Shown here piece by piece: positions 37,233 to 44,632 of a stretch of 44,632 bases of DNA. Under the pieces are notes generated by a model. That model was given only the letters and a program-made list of their open reading frames with translations, was not told where the DNA came from and did not search any database. The first letter of the stretch is position 1; the number at the start of each line of letters is the position of its first letter. The position numbers were made by a program, and so were the translations under genes. Source of the DNA: Planctomycetota bacterium (lineage in GTDB: Bacteria; Planctomycetota; Planctomycetia; Pirellulales; Pirellulaceae); contig JAJRVM010000351.1 of assembly GCA_024277285.1 (NCBI GenBank), positions 1-44,632 of the forward strand. Reading direction: 5' to 3'.

Positions 37233-40200
37233 ATGGCGAAAGAACAGCAACGCGACGTGCACAGCGACGAAGAACATTGCGATGCGGACGGTTGCGGCCC
37301 GAACGATTGTTGCGGGTTAGACCGGCGCATGTTTGTCAAACTCGGCACACTCGCGGCACTCGGCGCGGCGGGCACGTCCTTGGCCGCTGCAGGACCGTTC
37401 CACGCCGACGACACGGTCGATCACTTCGTTCCCACTGACAAGAAGTTGCGGCCCGAGTGGGTCAAGACATTGTTTTCCCGCGGGACGCGAACCTGGTACC
37501 AGGGCGAAGATCTGAAGACGATTGGTATGCCGGTTGGCGGTGTTTGTGCCGGGCAAGTCTATCTGACCGGTGACGGTCGTTTGGTCTATTGGGGGATCTT
37601 CAACCAACAGATCAATACGGGGTTCGGACGGCTGAACTACAAGGTCGGGCGTGAGCCGACGGAGATGGTGGTTGCGAACAAGGAGATTGTTCCAACACCA
37701 GCCATTGATCAAGGGTTTGCGATCAAGGTGGTTTCGAAGCGAGGTACGAGCGTTCGATCACTCGATCGGAAAGGGTTCCCACAAGTCCGTTTTTGTGGGG
37801 AATACCCGGTCGGCATCGTTGACTATAGGGATGATGGATTTCCCATCGATGTGCGACTCGAAGCCCTCTCACCTTTCATACCACTCAACGCCGAAGACTC
37901 GGCTTTGCCGGCAACGGTACTGCGTTACACACTGAAGAACACATCCTCCGAACCGGTCCAGGCCACGGTGGCCGGCTGGTTGCAAAACGGTGCGTTGCAC
38001 TACAGTCAGCAGCGCACGGAAACGTCTCGCGTACGTGTGAATAGCACAAAACGTGGTGCGGGCGTGGTGTCCGTGTTACTTGGGACGCGCGAGGTCGACC
38101 CCACAGCCAAGCCTCAACGCAAGCCAATCGTATTTGCCGACTTTGAAGGTGGCGACTACGGCGATTGGAAAACCGCTGGCAAAGCATTTGGCGAATTACC
38201 GGCCAAGGGTACCTGGGAAGGCCAGCAGAAGGTTAGTGGGTACCGAGGCAAAGGTTTGGTCAACACGTTCTTGGATGGATCGGACCAGTCGCGTGGAAAA
38301 CTGACGTCGCCTGAATTTACGATCGAACGGCCGTACATCAGTTTTCTGCTCGGCGGTGGTGCGAGCGCACAGACGGCGATACGGTTGATGATCGATGGGA
38401 AGGCCGTGATGGCCGCCAGCGGCAAGAACTCCGAACGATTGTTGCCCTGCAACTGGGACGTCCGCAAGCTCCAAGGACAGCAAGCTCGGTTCGAGATCAT
38501 GGACGATGAGACGGGAGCGTGGGGGCACATCAACATTGATCAGATCGAGTTTCGTGATGCGCCGATGACCGAGGGGATCGCCGACGCCAGAAAACTGCCC
38601 GATTTTGGCACGATGGCACTTTCCGTGATGAGTGATGAGGAACCGTTGGTCAGTGTCTCGTTGCCGGAATCGGCCGACGGCGAGCATCTCTTTGGAGAGG
38701 ATGGTTTGGCGAGTGACGCCACGGAGGAGCGTCCTCTGAACGCCAAGCATCGAGCTGCACTTGGCAAACAAGTCAGCTTGAAGCCCGGTGAGACGGCCGT
38801 GCTGACCTTTGTTGTTTCGTGGCACATGCCGAACAATTATCGCGGTAACGACTTGGTTGGAAATCGTTACACGCGGCGATTCAAGAATGCGTTCGATGTC
38901 GCGCAATATGTGGCAGCGAATCAAGACCGGTTGGTCGGGCAGACCGAGTTGTGGCACAAGACCTATTACGATTCGACACTGCCCTATTGGCTGCTTGACC
39001 GAGTGCACTCGACGGTTGGAAACCTCGCCACCGAAACGTGCCAATGGTGGGAGAACGGACGTTTCTGGGCCTATGAAGGTTGCGGTTGCTGTCGCGGCAC
39101 TTGCGGGCACGTTTGGAATTACGAGCACGCGATGGCGCGGCTCTTTCCCGAGTTGGAGCGTTCGGTACGCGAAATGCAGGATTTCGCCCCCGGCGTTGGG
39201 TTCATTGCCGAAACGGGTGAGATTCGTTTTCGGGGCGAGAACTGGGGGATCTGGGCGGGGGATTCGCAAGGTGGCTATGTGCTGAAGGCATACCGCGAAC
39301 ACCAAGTGTCGCGGGACGATGCTTTTCTGAAGCGAAACTGGCCACAGATTCGCAAGGCCGTGCAGTTCTTGATCGACCAGGACGGTAACGCCGATGGATT
39401 GCTGGAGGGCCAGCAACATCAGACCTACGACCAAAACTACTTTGGCGCCAACACCATGGTCGGGTCACTGTATCTGGGTGCGTTGCGCGCTGCGGAGGAA
39501 ATGGCCCGCGAGTTAGGTGAAAATGCGTTTGCCGACAAGTGTGCGAAGATCTTTGCGATCGGCAGCAAGAAGTCGGTGGAACAGTTGTTCAACGGCGAGT
39601 ATTTCATTCAAAAGGTCGATCTGAAGAAACATCCCGATTGGCAATATGCGGACGGATGCCTGGCCGATCAATTGTTTGGCCAAGGGTGGGCTCATCAGGT
39701 GAATCTGGGATATCTCTATCCACAGGAGACCGTGCGCAAGGCACTCGAATCGATCTGGAAATACTGCTGGGCACCTGACGTCGGCGTGCAGAATGAACAA
39801 CACAAACCCGAGCGTTGGTTTGCCTATCCGGGCGAAGCGGGTCTGTTCACTTGTACGTGGCCCAAGAGCAAGCACCTGGGACGCAAGTCGACTCGTTATC
39901 GCAACGAGATCTGGAGCGGAATCGAGTATCAAGTGGCCAATCACATGGCATACGAGGGAGTGTTGATCGAAGCCTTGGCGATTTGCCGAGCGATTCATGA
40001 CCGATACCATCCGTCAAAACATAATCCATTCAACGAAATAGAGTGCGGTGACCATTATGCGCGAGCGTTAGCTAGCTGGGGTGTCTTGCTGGGGCTAGCC
40101 GGTTTTGAATACCACGGCCCGAAGCGGCATCTCGGATTTGCGCCCCGCATCACGCCTGCGGATTTTCGCACGGTATTCACGACCGCGGATGGTTGGGGGT

Positions 40201-40448
40201 CGTACGAACAAACACAAGAGGACACGCGGCAAACCCACACATTGGAAGTGAATTGGGGCCAAGTGGCCATTCGCAGTCTTGCGTTTGAACTGCCCGAAGG
40301 AAAGACCGTCAAGTCAGTGACACTTAGCGCAAAGGGGACCGGAATCACGATCGCGGTGTCGCAGCAAACTCAAAAAGTAACGATCGAGTTAGCAGACGAG
40401 CTAGTTATTCTGACGGGTCAGAAGTTGACTGTCAGCATCAATTACTGA
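37233..40448 (+). CDS. GH116/DUF608 glycoside hydrolase (glucosylceramidase-like) with inserted beta domain
   Basis: 1071 residues. ATG 37233 follows GGAGG (37222-37226) by six bases; in-frame starts at 37203 and 37227 are less well placed. The N-terminus is Cys-rich (C16, C21, C26, C27) and leads into a twin-arginine-like signal (DRRMFVKLGTLAALGAAGTSLAAA). The N-terminal beta domain of GH116 is interrupted at about 300-442 by a lectin-like insert (FADFEGGDYGDW...KLTSPEFTIERPYISFLLGGG...INIDQIEFRD), like the beta domains of some GH32 proteins. The (alpha/alpha)6 catalytic domain contains WAYEGCG (Glu615, candidate nucleophile) and QQHQTYD (Asp733, candidate acid/base), aligning with the human GBA2 motifs I recall. 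Probably cleaves a beta-glucoside outside the cytoplasm. Confidence 0.9.
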   Translation: MAKEQQRDVHSDEEHCDADGCGPNDCCGLDRRMFVKLGTLAALGAAGTSLAAAGPFHADDTVDHFVPTDKKLRPEWVKTLFSRGTRTWYQGEDLKTIGMPVGGVCAGQVYLTGDGRLVYWGIFNQQINTGFGRLNYKVGREPTEMVVANKEIVPTPAIDQGFAIKVVSKRGTSVRSLDRKGFPQVRFCGEYPVGIVDYRDDGFPIDVRLEALSPFIPLNAEDSALPATVLRYTLKNTSSEPVQATVAGWLQNGALHYSQQRTETSRVRVNSTKRGAGVVSVLLGTREVDPTAKPQRKPIVFADFEGGDYGDWKTAGKAFGELPAKGTWEGQQKVSGYRGKGLVNTFLDGSDQSRGKLTSPEFTIERPYISFLLGGGASAQTAIRLMIDGKAVMAASGKNSERLLPCNWDVRKLQGQQARFEIMDDETGAWGHINIDQIEFRDAPMTEGIADARKLPDFGTMALSVMSDEEPLVSVSLPESADGEHLFGEDGLASDATEERPLNAKHRAALGKQVSLKPGETAVLTFVVSWHMPNNYRGNDLVGNRYTRRFKNAFDVAQYVAANQDRLVGQTELWHKTYYDSTLPYWLLDRVHSTVGNLATETCQWWENGRFWAYEGCGCCRGTCGHVWNYEHAMARLFPELERSVREMQDFAPGVGFIAETGEIRFRGENWGIWAGDSQGGYVLKAYREHQVSRDDAFLKRNWPQIRKAVQFLIDQDGNADGLLEGQQHQTYDQNYFGANTMVGSLYLGALRAAEEMARELGENAFADKCAKIFAIGSKKSVEQLFNGEYFIQKVDLKKHPDWQYADGCLADQLFGQGWAHQVNLGYLYPQETVRKALESIWKYCWAPDVGVQNEQHKPERWFAYPGEAGLFTCTWPKSKHLGRKSTRYRNEIWSGIEYQVANHMAYEGVLIEALAICRAIHDRYHPSKHNPFNEIECGDHYARALASWGVLLGLAGFEYHGPKRHLGFAPRITPADFRTVFTTADGWGSYEQTQEDTRQTHTLEVNWGQVAIRSLAFELPEGKTVKSVTLSAKGTGITIAVSQQTQKVTIELADELVILTGQKLTVSINY

Positions 40449-40458
40449 CGCAGTGTGC

Positions 40459-40513
40459 CACGGCACTCCGTGCCGTGAAAAGAATACACAGTGCCACGGC
40501 ACTCCGTGCCGTG
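40459..40513. repeat. Two hairpins CACGGCA-N5-TGCCGTG in a 36-bp tandem repeat
   Basis: A 32-bp sequence is exactly duplicated (40455-40486 and 40491-40522). Each copy contains a seven-base-pair stem with a ctccg loop, at 40459-40477 and 40495-40513. They lie between the GH116 stop and the GH172 start and could act as an intra-operon processing, attenuation or stabilising element, or be dispersed palindromic repeats. Further on, caagaa is repeated (40552-40575) and ends in the probable ribosome-binding site AAGGA. Confidence 0.85.
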
Positions 40514-40585
40514 AAAAGAATAATACCCCATGGCATGACGTTCCGCTGAAGCAAGAACAAGAACAAGAACAAGGAAACACACGAA

Positions 40586-42697
40586 ATGTATCGACGAAGC
40601 ATGCTTTGTGGATTCGTATTGAGCGTAATTGGACTGTGGTTATGTGCTCCATCGCCATCAACGGCCCAGACGATTTCGCTCGGCTCGCTATTGGACGAAA
40701 TGATCGATCGCGACAACTTGGCCCGTTATCCGCAGCCAGCTTACACGTGCAGCCAGGCCAGCAGTTACGATCGAGGATCGGTTGCGCCCGATAAACCGGG
40801 TTGGTTCGCGAATATGGACCGTAGCTTTTTCGTGCGGACGGAGCAAAACAACGGGCGCACGGAGCATGTGATGATGGACGTCGAGGGGCCGGGCAGTGTC
40901 GTGCGGATCTGGGCGACGTGGCATGGTCCGGGAGGTGGCGAGTTTTCCAACGGGACGATTCGATTCTATCTGGATGGTAACTCTGAGCCGGCAATTGAAG
41001 GGCCAATTGCCAGCATTATCGATGGTGGAGGTCTGGTGGAAGGACCCTTAGCCGAGGGTGTGTCACCACAAACCGAATACCGACGTCGCGGCCATAACCT
41101 CTATTTACCGATTCCTTACGCCAAGCACTGCAAAATCACCTACGAAACGTCGGTGCTGATCGACGACGGGGGTCGCAAGGGCGAGGCGCTCTACTATCAG
41201 GTCAACTACCGTACCTATGCCGATGGGTCTGAGGCGAAGTCGTTCGCGATGGATCAGGTTGAGCAACAGAAAGCGAAGATTGCCGCAGTTCAATCGCGCC
41301 TCGTGGCATCAGGTACTGATGACAAAAATAGCGTGAAGAAGGTTTCCTTTTCCGGCCCGCTTGCCGCCGGCAAGACGCGTACGTTGGTGATTGACAATGG
41401 TGGTGCCATTCGCCAATTAACGGTCAACTTAAACGCGGCCAATCAGCCGCAGGCACTTCGTTCGACCGTTCTTCAGATCGAATGTGATGGCGTGCGAACC
41501 GTCTGGTGTCCGGTTGGAGCATTCTTCGGACGCGGTTATCAATCGAATCCTTACCGCACGTGGTACACCGAGGTGACCGAAGACGGAACGATGTGCTGCT
41601 TCTGGGTGATGCCTTACCAGAAGGAGTGCAAAATCAGTTTGATCAACCTTTCGCGTGAACCGGTTGACGTTGTCAAGGGCGAAGCGTCGGTCGGCAAATG
41701 GCAGTGGGACGACCGGTCGATGTACTTTCATGGATCGTGGCACCAACTGACCAAAGTGTCGTCATTTCGGGAGGGTGCCAACGGACCTGGTGAGCAGGGT
41801 GCTTACGATGTCAACTTTGTGGAAGTCACTGGCAAGGGCGTCTATGTAGGTGACACGCTGACGATCTTCAATGGTGCGAAACAGGCGTGGTGGGGTGAAG
41901 GGGACGAGAAGATCTTCGTCGACAAAGAAGCATTCCCTTCGCACATTGGTACTGGATCGGAAGATTACTACGGCTATGCGTGGTGTCGGCCCGAGTACTT
42001 TCAGTCACCTTTTCATGCACAACCAACTGGTGCGGGTAACCTGCGTGCCGGTTTTTCGGTCAACAGTCGTTATCGTGCGTTAGATGCGATTCCGTTTGCG
42101 AAATCGATCAAATTCGACATGGAGTTGTGGCACTGGCGCAAGACGATCGTCAACTACGCTCCGGCGGCCTTTTGGTATGCGCAGCCCGGTTCGACCAGCA
42201 ACATAAAACCTGATCCCCAAACCGCCGCGCTGCCGGTCGTGTTGAAACGGTCTGATGTGATCGAGACGATTTCGATCAAAGGAGCTCTCGAAGGGGAGGA
42301 ATTGAAAATTGTTGAAAAAACAGGGGGAACCACCGAGGTTCAACCGGCAGGGAATTTTCAATGGAGTGGCGACGCGCAGATTTGGTGGAAGGATGGCAAA
42401 CCGGGAGATCGTTTGGTGCTGGAGTTTCCGGTCGATATGGCCGGCAAGTACGAAGTATTCGCCAATCTGACTAAAGCGATTGATTATGGCATCGTCAAGA
42501 TCGCGATTAATGATGGCCCGGCGAAGGAGTTTGATCGTTTCAATCAAGGCGTTGCTAACGACAAGCTGTCTTTAGGGACAGTGACGTTGCCCAACGGTAG
42601 CAATCGCCTGACGGTCACGATTTCTGGTGCCAACGAGAAAGCCGTCAAGAAATATATGTTTGGATTGGATTATCTGCTGCTAGTACCCAAGTCATGA
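40586..42697 (+). CDS. DUF2961 (GH172-like) glycoside hydrolase, exported
   Basis: 703 residues. Signal peptide (SMLCGFVLSVIGLWLCAPSPSTA) followed by a DUF2961 domain: YTCSQASSYDRGS, FVRTEQNN..EHVMMDVEGPGSVVRIWATW (typical opening), GTIRFYLDGNSEPAIEGP, CPVGAFFGRGYQSNPYRTWYTEV, MYFHGSWHQ and FPSHIGTGSEDYYGYAWCRPEYFQSPFHAQPTGAG near the active region. DUF2961 has been shown to be GH172, including arabinofuranosidase and difructose-anhydride-acting enzymes. The last ~140 residues (WSGDAQIWWKDGKPGDRLVLEFPV...) resemble a carbohydrate-binding module. Its stop overlaps the start of the sugar ABC ATPase, strongly suggesting release and import of a sugar. Confidence 0.9.
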   Translation: MYRRSMLCGFVLSVIGLWLCAPSPSTAQTISLGSLLDEMIDRDNLARYPQPAYTCSQASSYDRGSVAPDKPGWFANMDRSFFVRTEQNNGRTEHVMMDVEGPGSVVRIWATWHGPGGGEFSNGTIRFYLDGNSEPAIEGPIASIIDGGGLVEGPLAEGVSPQTEYRRRGHNLYLPIPYAKHCKITYETSVLIDDGGRKGEALYYQVNYRTYADGSEAKSFAMDQVEQQKAKIAAVQSRLVASGTDDKNSVKKVSFSGPLAAGKTRTLVIDNGGAIRQLTVNLNAANQPQALRSTVLQIECDGVRTVWCPVGAFFGRGYQSNPYRTWYTEVTEDGTMCCFWVMPYQKECKISLINLSREPVDVVKGEASVGKWQWDDRSMYFHGSWHQLTKVSSFREGANGPGEQGAYDVNFVEVTGKGVYVGDTLTIFNGAKQAWWGEGDEKIFVDKEAFPSHIGTGSEDYYGYAWCRPEYFQSPFHAQPTGAGNLRAGFSVNSRYRALDAIPFAKSIKFDMELWHWRKTIVNYAPAAFWYAQPGSTSNIKPDPQTAALPVVLKRSDVIETISIKGALEGEELKIVEKTGGTTEVQPAGNFQWSGDAQIWWKDGKPGDRLVLEFPVDMAGKYEVFANLTKAIDYGIVKIAINDGPAKEFDRFNQGVANDKLSLGTVTLPNGSNRLTVTISGANEKAVKKYMFGLDYLLLVPKS

Positions 42698-44238
42698 GTT
42701 CCGTTATTCCGACCGATTCCACGCCTTTGGTGCGGATGACCGGCATTACCAAGCGTTTTGGCCGCGTCACCGTCTTGGAAGACGTTGATTTTGAAGTGCG
42801 CGCCGGCGAGGTGCATATCCTTGCCGGCGAAAACGGAGCGGGTAAGAGTACGCTGATCAAGATCCTGGCGGGTGTCCATACCGACTTCGCGGGTACGTTG
42901 GAGATCAACGGCCGCAGTGTGCGTCCCGCCAACCCACTCGATGCAGTGGGGCTGGGTGTTGCGGTGATTCACCAAGAGCTGTCACTGATTCCTTCAATGA
43001 GTGTGGCGGACAATGTGTTCTTGGGGCGGATGCGGACGTTGCCGCTGGGCATGGTGAACGATTGGGCACAGCGCGAAGAAACTCGCGATATTCTACGCCA
43101 ATTTGAATTGGATCTGGATGCCAATCAAGCGGTCGAATCGTTGCCGGTCGCGCAGCAGCAACTGGTCGAGATCGCCAAGGCGTTGAGTTTAAATGCGCGC
43201 GTGATCGTGATGGACGAACCGACTAGCGCGTTGAATGCGCCGGAGGTGCGCAAGCTGTTCGGTATGATCGATCGGCTCAAGCAGCAAGGATGTGGTATCG
43301 TCTATATCACGCACAAGATGGAAGAGGTCGAGCAGATTGCCGATCGTATTACGGTCTTGCGCGACGGTCGGCTGGTCGGATCGGCATCGGCCCAGCAGCT
43401 GCCGGTTCCCGAGCTGATTCGCTGGATGGTTGGCCGCGAAGTCGAGCAGTTGTATCCGCGTCATGAACAGCATGACGGCAACCATCGGCTGCAGGTGCAG
43501 GGTTTCAGCGTAGTGCGTCGCGGTCGTCGGGTAGTGGAAGATGTGTCGTTGGACGTTCGGTCGGGTGAAATCGTTGGGATTGCGGGGCTCCAAGGATCGG
43601 GCAACAGCGAGTTGCTGATGGGGTTGTTCGGGGCGTTTGGTCGCAATCGAAGCGGTTCGGTGATGCTGGATGGCAGTGCGCTGCGCATTCGTTCGCCGCG
43701 GCGGTCGATTCGCGCTGGTTTGGCATTGTTGACCAGTGACCGGAAGGCGAACGGCTTGGTCTTGTCGATGTCGGTTGTCGCTAACACGACGTTGGCCCGA
43801 TTAGAGCACTTTTCGCCCGCCGGTTGGCGTTTGAGTGGTGCCGAGCATTCTGCTGCCGCCGAAATGGCAGCGGCGTTGCATCTGCGTGCCGCGTCACTTG
43901 ACATGGAAGTGGGCTATCTTTCCGGTGGTAATCAACAAAAAGTAGCGTTGGCCAAGTGGGTTCTGACTCAACCCAAGGTCTTGTTATTGGATGAACCGAC
44001 GCGTGGTGTGGACATTGGTGCGAAACGTGAGATCTACGAATTGATGGATCAGTGGACTTCGCAAGGGATCGCTATTCTATTGGTCACGTCCGAGATGCCC
44101 GAACTGCTTGCGATGAGTGACCGAATCGTGGTGATGCATCGTGGACGAGTTACCGCGCACTATCGTCGCGGTGAAGCGACGCCGGAGAACGTGCTGTCGG
44201 CTGCCATGGGGCAAGAAACTGAGGTACCGAGACTGTGA
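42694..44238 (+). CDS. Sugar ABC transporter ATP-binding protein (RbsA/XylG/MglA type)
   Basis: 514 residues with two ABC domains, as in importers of the ribose/galactose/xylose class. Domain 1: Walker A GENGAGKST, signature VESLPVAQQQLVEIAKALS, Walker B VIVMDEPTSAL. Domain 2: degenerate Walker A GLQGSGNSELLMGL (Lys absent, as usual for this class), signature LSGGNQQKVALAKWV, Walker B LLLDEPTRGVDIG. Its start overlaps the GH172 stop (ATGA) and its stop overlaps the permease start (TGATG), so three genes are translationally coupled. Whether a sugar-binding protein gene follows is unknown because the window ends. Confidence 0.95.
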   Translation: MSSVIPTDSTPLVRMTGITKRFGRVTVLEDVDFEVRAGEVHILAGENGAGKSTLIKILAGVHTDFAGTLEINGRSVRPANPLDAVGLGVAVIHQELSLIPSMSVADNVFLGRMRTLPLGMVNDWAQREETRDILRQFELDLDANQAVESLPVAQQQLVEIAKALSLNARVIVMDEPTSALNAPEVRKLFGMIDRLKQQGCGIVYITHKMEEVEQIADRITVLRDGRLVGSASAQQLPVPELIRWMVGREVEQLYPRHEQHDGNHRLQVQGFSVVRRGRRVVEDVSLDVRSGEIVGIAGLQGSGNSELLMGLFGAFGRNRSGSVMLDGSALRIRSPRRSIRAGLALLTSDRKANGLVLSMSVVANTTLARLEHFSPAGWRLSGAEHSAAAEMAAALHLRAASLDMEVGYLSGGNQQKVALAKWVLTQPKVLLLDEPTRGVDIGAKREIYELMDQWTSQGIAILLVTSEMPELLAMSDRIVVMHRGRVTAHYRRGEATPENVLSAAMGQETEVPRL

Positions 44239-44632
44239 TGAAAAAGACAGAGGCAGCGAGATTGCCGTCTTCCACCGTCACGCATTGGCTGACCGGACCG
44301 GTTGGCCGCGCGTTATTGGCGCTGGTGATGGTCATGGTGCTAGGGATGATTTTCAATGCGGATGGTGCTTTCTTCAAGCTCGGTACTCATCGAGATGCGA
44401 TGCGGCAATCGTCGGTCTATGGACTGCTGGCTTGTGGGATGACGCTGGTGATCATCACTGGCGGCATTGACCTGTCGGTCGGTAGTGTGTTGGCGCTAGT
44501 GGCGGTTTGTTTCAGCATGTTTCAAATCCATTGGGGATGGTCGCCCTGGCTGGGCATTCCCGTTGCGATGTTGATCGGTGCTGCCTGTGGCTTGACCTCG
44601 GGTGGCTTGATCGCGCGATTGGGGCAACAACC
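44238..44632 (+). CDS. Sugar ABC transporter permease (RbsC type), partial
   Basis: Runs off the right edge; about 131 codons are visible. It begins MKKTEAARLPSS, then a membrane segment (ALLALVMVMVLGMIF) and the RbsC/BPD_transp_2 signature VYGLLACGMTLVIITGGIDLSVGSVLAL. The ATG overlaps the preceding stop (TGATG). It is the channel partner of the double ATPase. Truncated here only by the window end. Confidence 0.93.
   Translation, partial: MKKTEAARLPSSTVTHWLTGPVGRALLALVMVMVLGMIFNADGAFFKLGTHRDAMRQSSVYGLLACGMTLVIITGGIDLSVGSVLALVAVCFSMFQIHWGWSPWLGIPVAMLIGAACGLTSGGLIARLGQQ

Noticed and set aside
38196..39434. 412-codon open frame on the minus strand
   Set aside because: Antisense to the GH116 catalytic region, which has clear family motifs on the plus strand.

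Overview
This window looks like a chromosomal segment of a planctomycete, most likely from the Pirellulales. The evidence is the set of hallmark families: Planctomycete-type cytochrome c/DUF1549/DUF1553 (PSD1) proteins paired with a DUF1501 protein, a ThuA-like protein, a PQQ-like beta-propeller protein, a Gfo/Idh/MocA oxidoreductase next to a sugar-phosphate isomerase-like protein, a PilZ protein and several exported glycoside hydrolases. Intergenic DNA is generous. No rRNA, tRNA, CRISPR array or intact insertion sequence was found. Taxonomy is inferred from gene content only.

Layout. 1-890 is gene-less DNA with small palindromic repeats. 891-2971 is a translationally coupled oxidoreductase/isomerase pair. 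3114-5157 (minus) holds gamma-glutamyltransferase and a small Cys-motif ORF. 5988-7608 holds a thioredoxin-fold protein, a small Cys-rich protein and a HAD phosphatase. 7609-9014 is a long gene-less stretch with a large inverted repeat. 9015-11980 encodes an Mla-like lipid transport module in which ATPase and MlaE-type permease are fused and the partner is a divergent membrane-anchored protein. 12053-14730 is an ABC-2 exporter pair. 14945-17335 is a secreted lipase-like hydrolase with a Cys-Pro-Asp/Glu pentapeptide tail. 17368-18107 is an unusual A-B-A/A-B-A repeat array plus an inverted repeat. 18383-20414 is the decayed remnant of a PSD1-DUF1501 operon, immediately followed by an intact PSD1-DUF1501 pair (20564-25388). 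25584-28136 (minus) holds ThuA-like and PQQ-propeller proteins. 28427-34473 is a cluster of three membrane-fusion/lipoyl-type proteins (one with GAF, one with PqqD-like and M50 peptidase domains) plus a PilZ protein, with no pump or ATPase. 34729-36995 holds DUF1579 and an M28 peptidase. 37233 to the window end is a sugar-scavenging locus: GH116-like, DUF2961/GH172-like, then an RbsA-type ATPase and RbsC-type permease that runs off the edge.

How genes work together. Start/stop overlaps couple oxidoreductase to isomerase, the small Cys protein to the phosphatase, the MCE-like protein to the fused Mla transporter, the ABC-2 ATPase to its permease, and GH172 to RbsA to RbsC. The last coupling suggests that sugar released outside the cytoplasmic membrane is imported by the adjacent ABC transporter. 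The best candidates for undescribed biology are the pump-less M50/GAF/lipoyl cluster, the fused MlaF-MlaE module with its divergent partner, and the composite repeat array.
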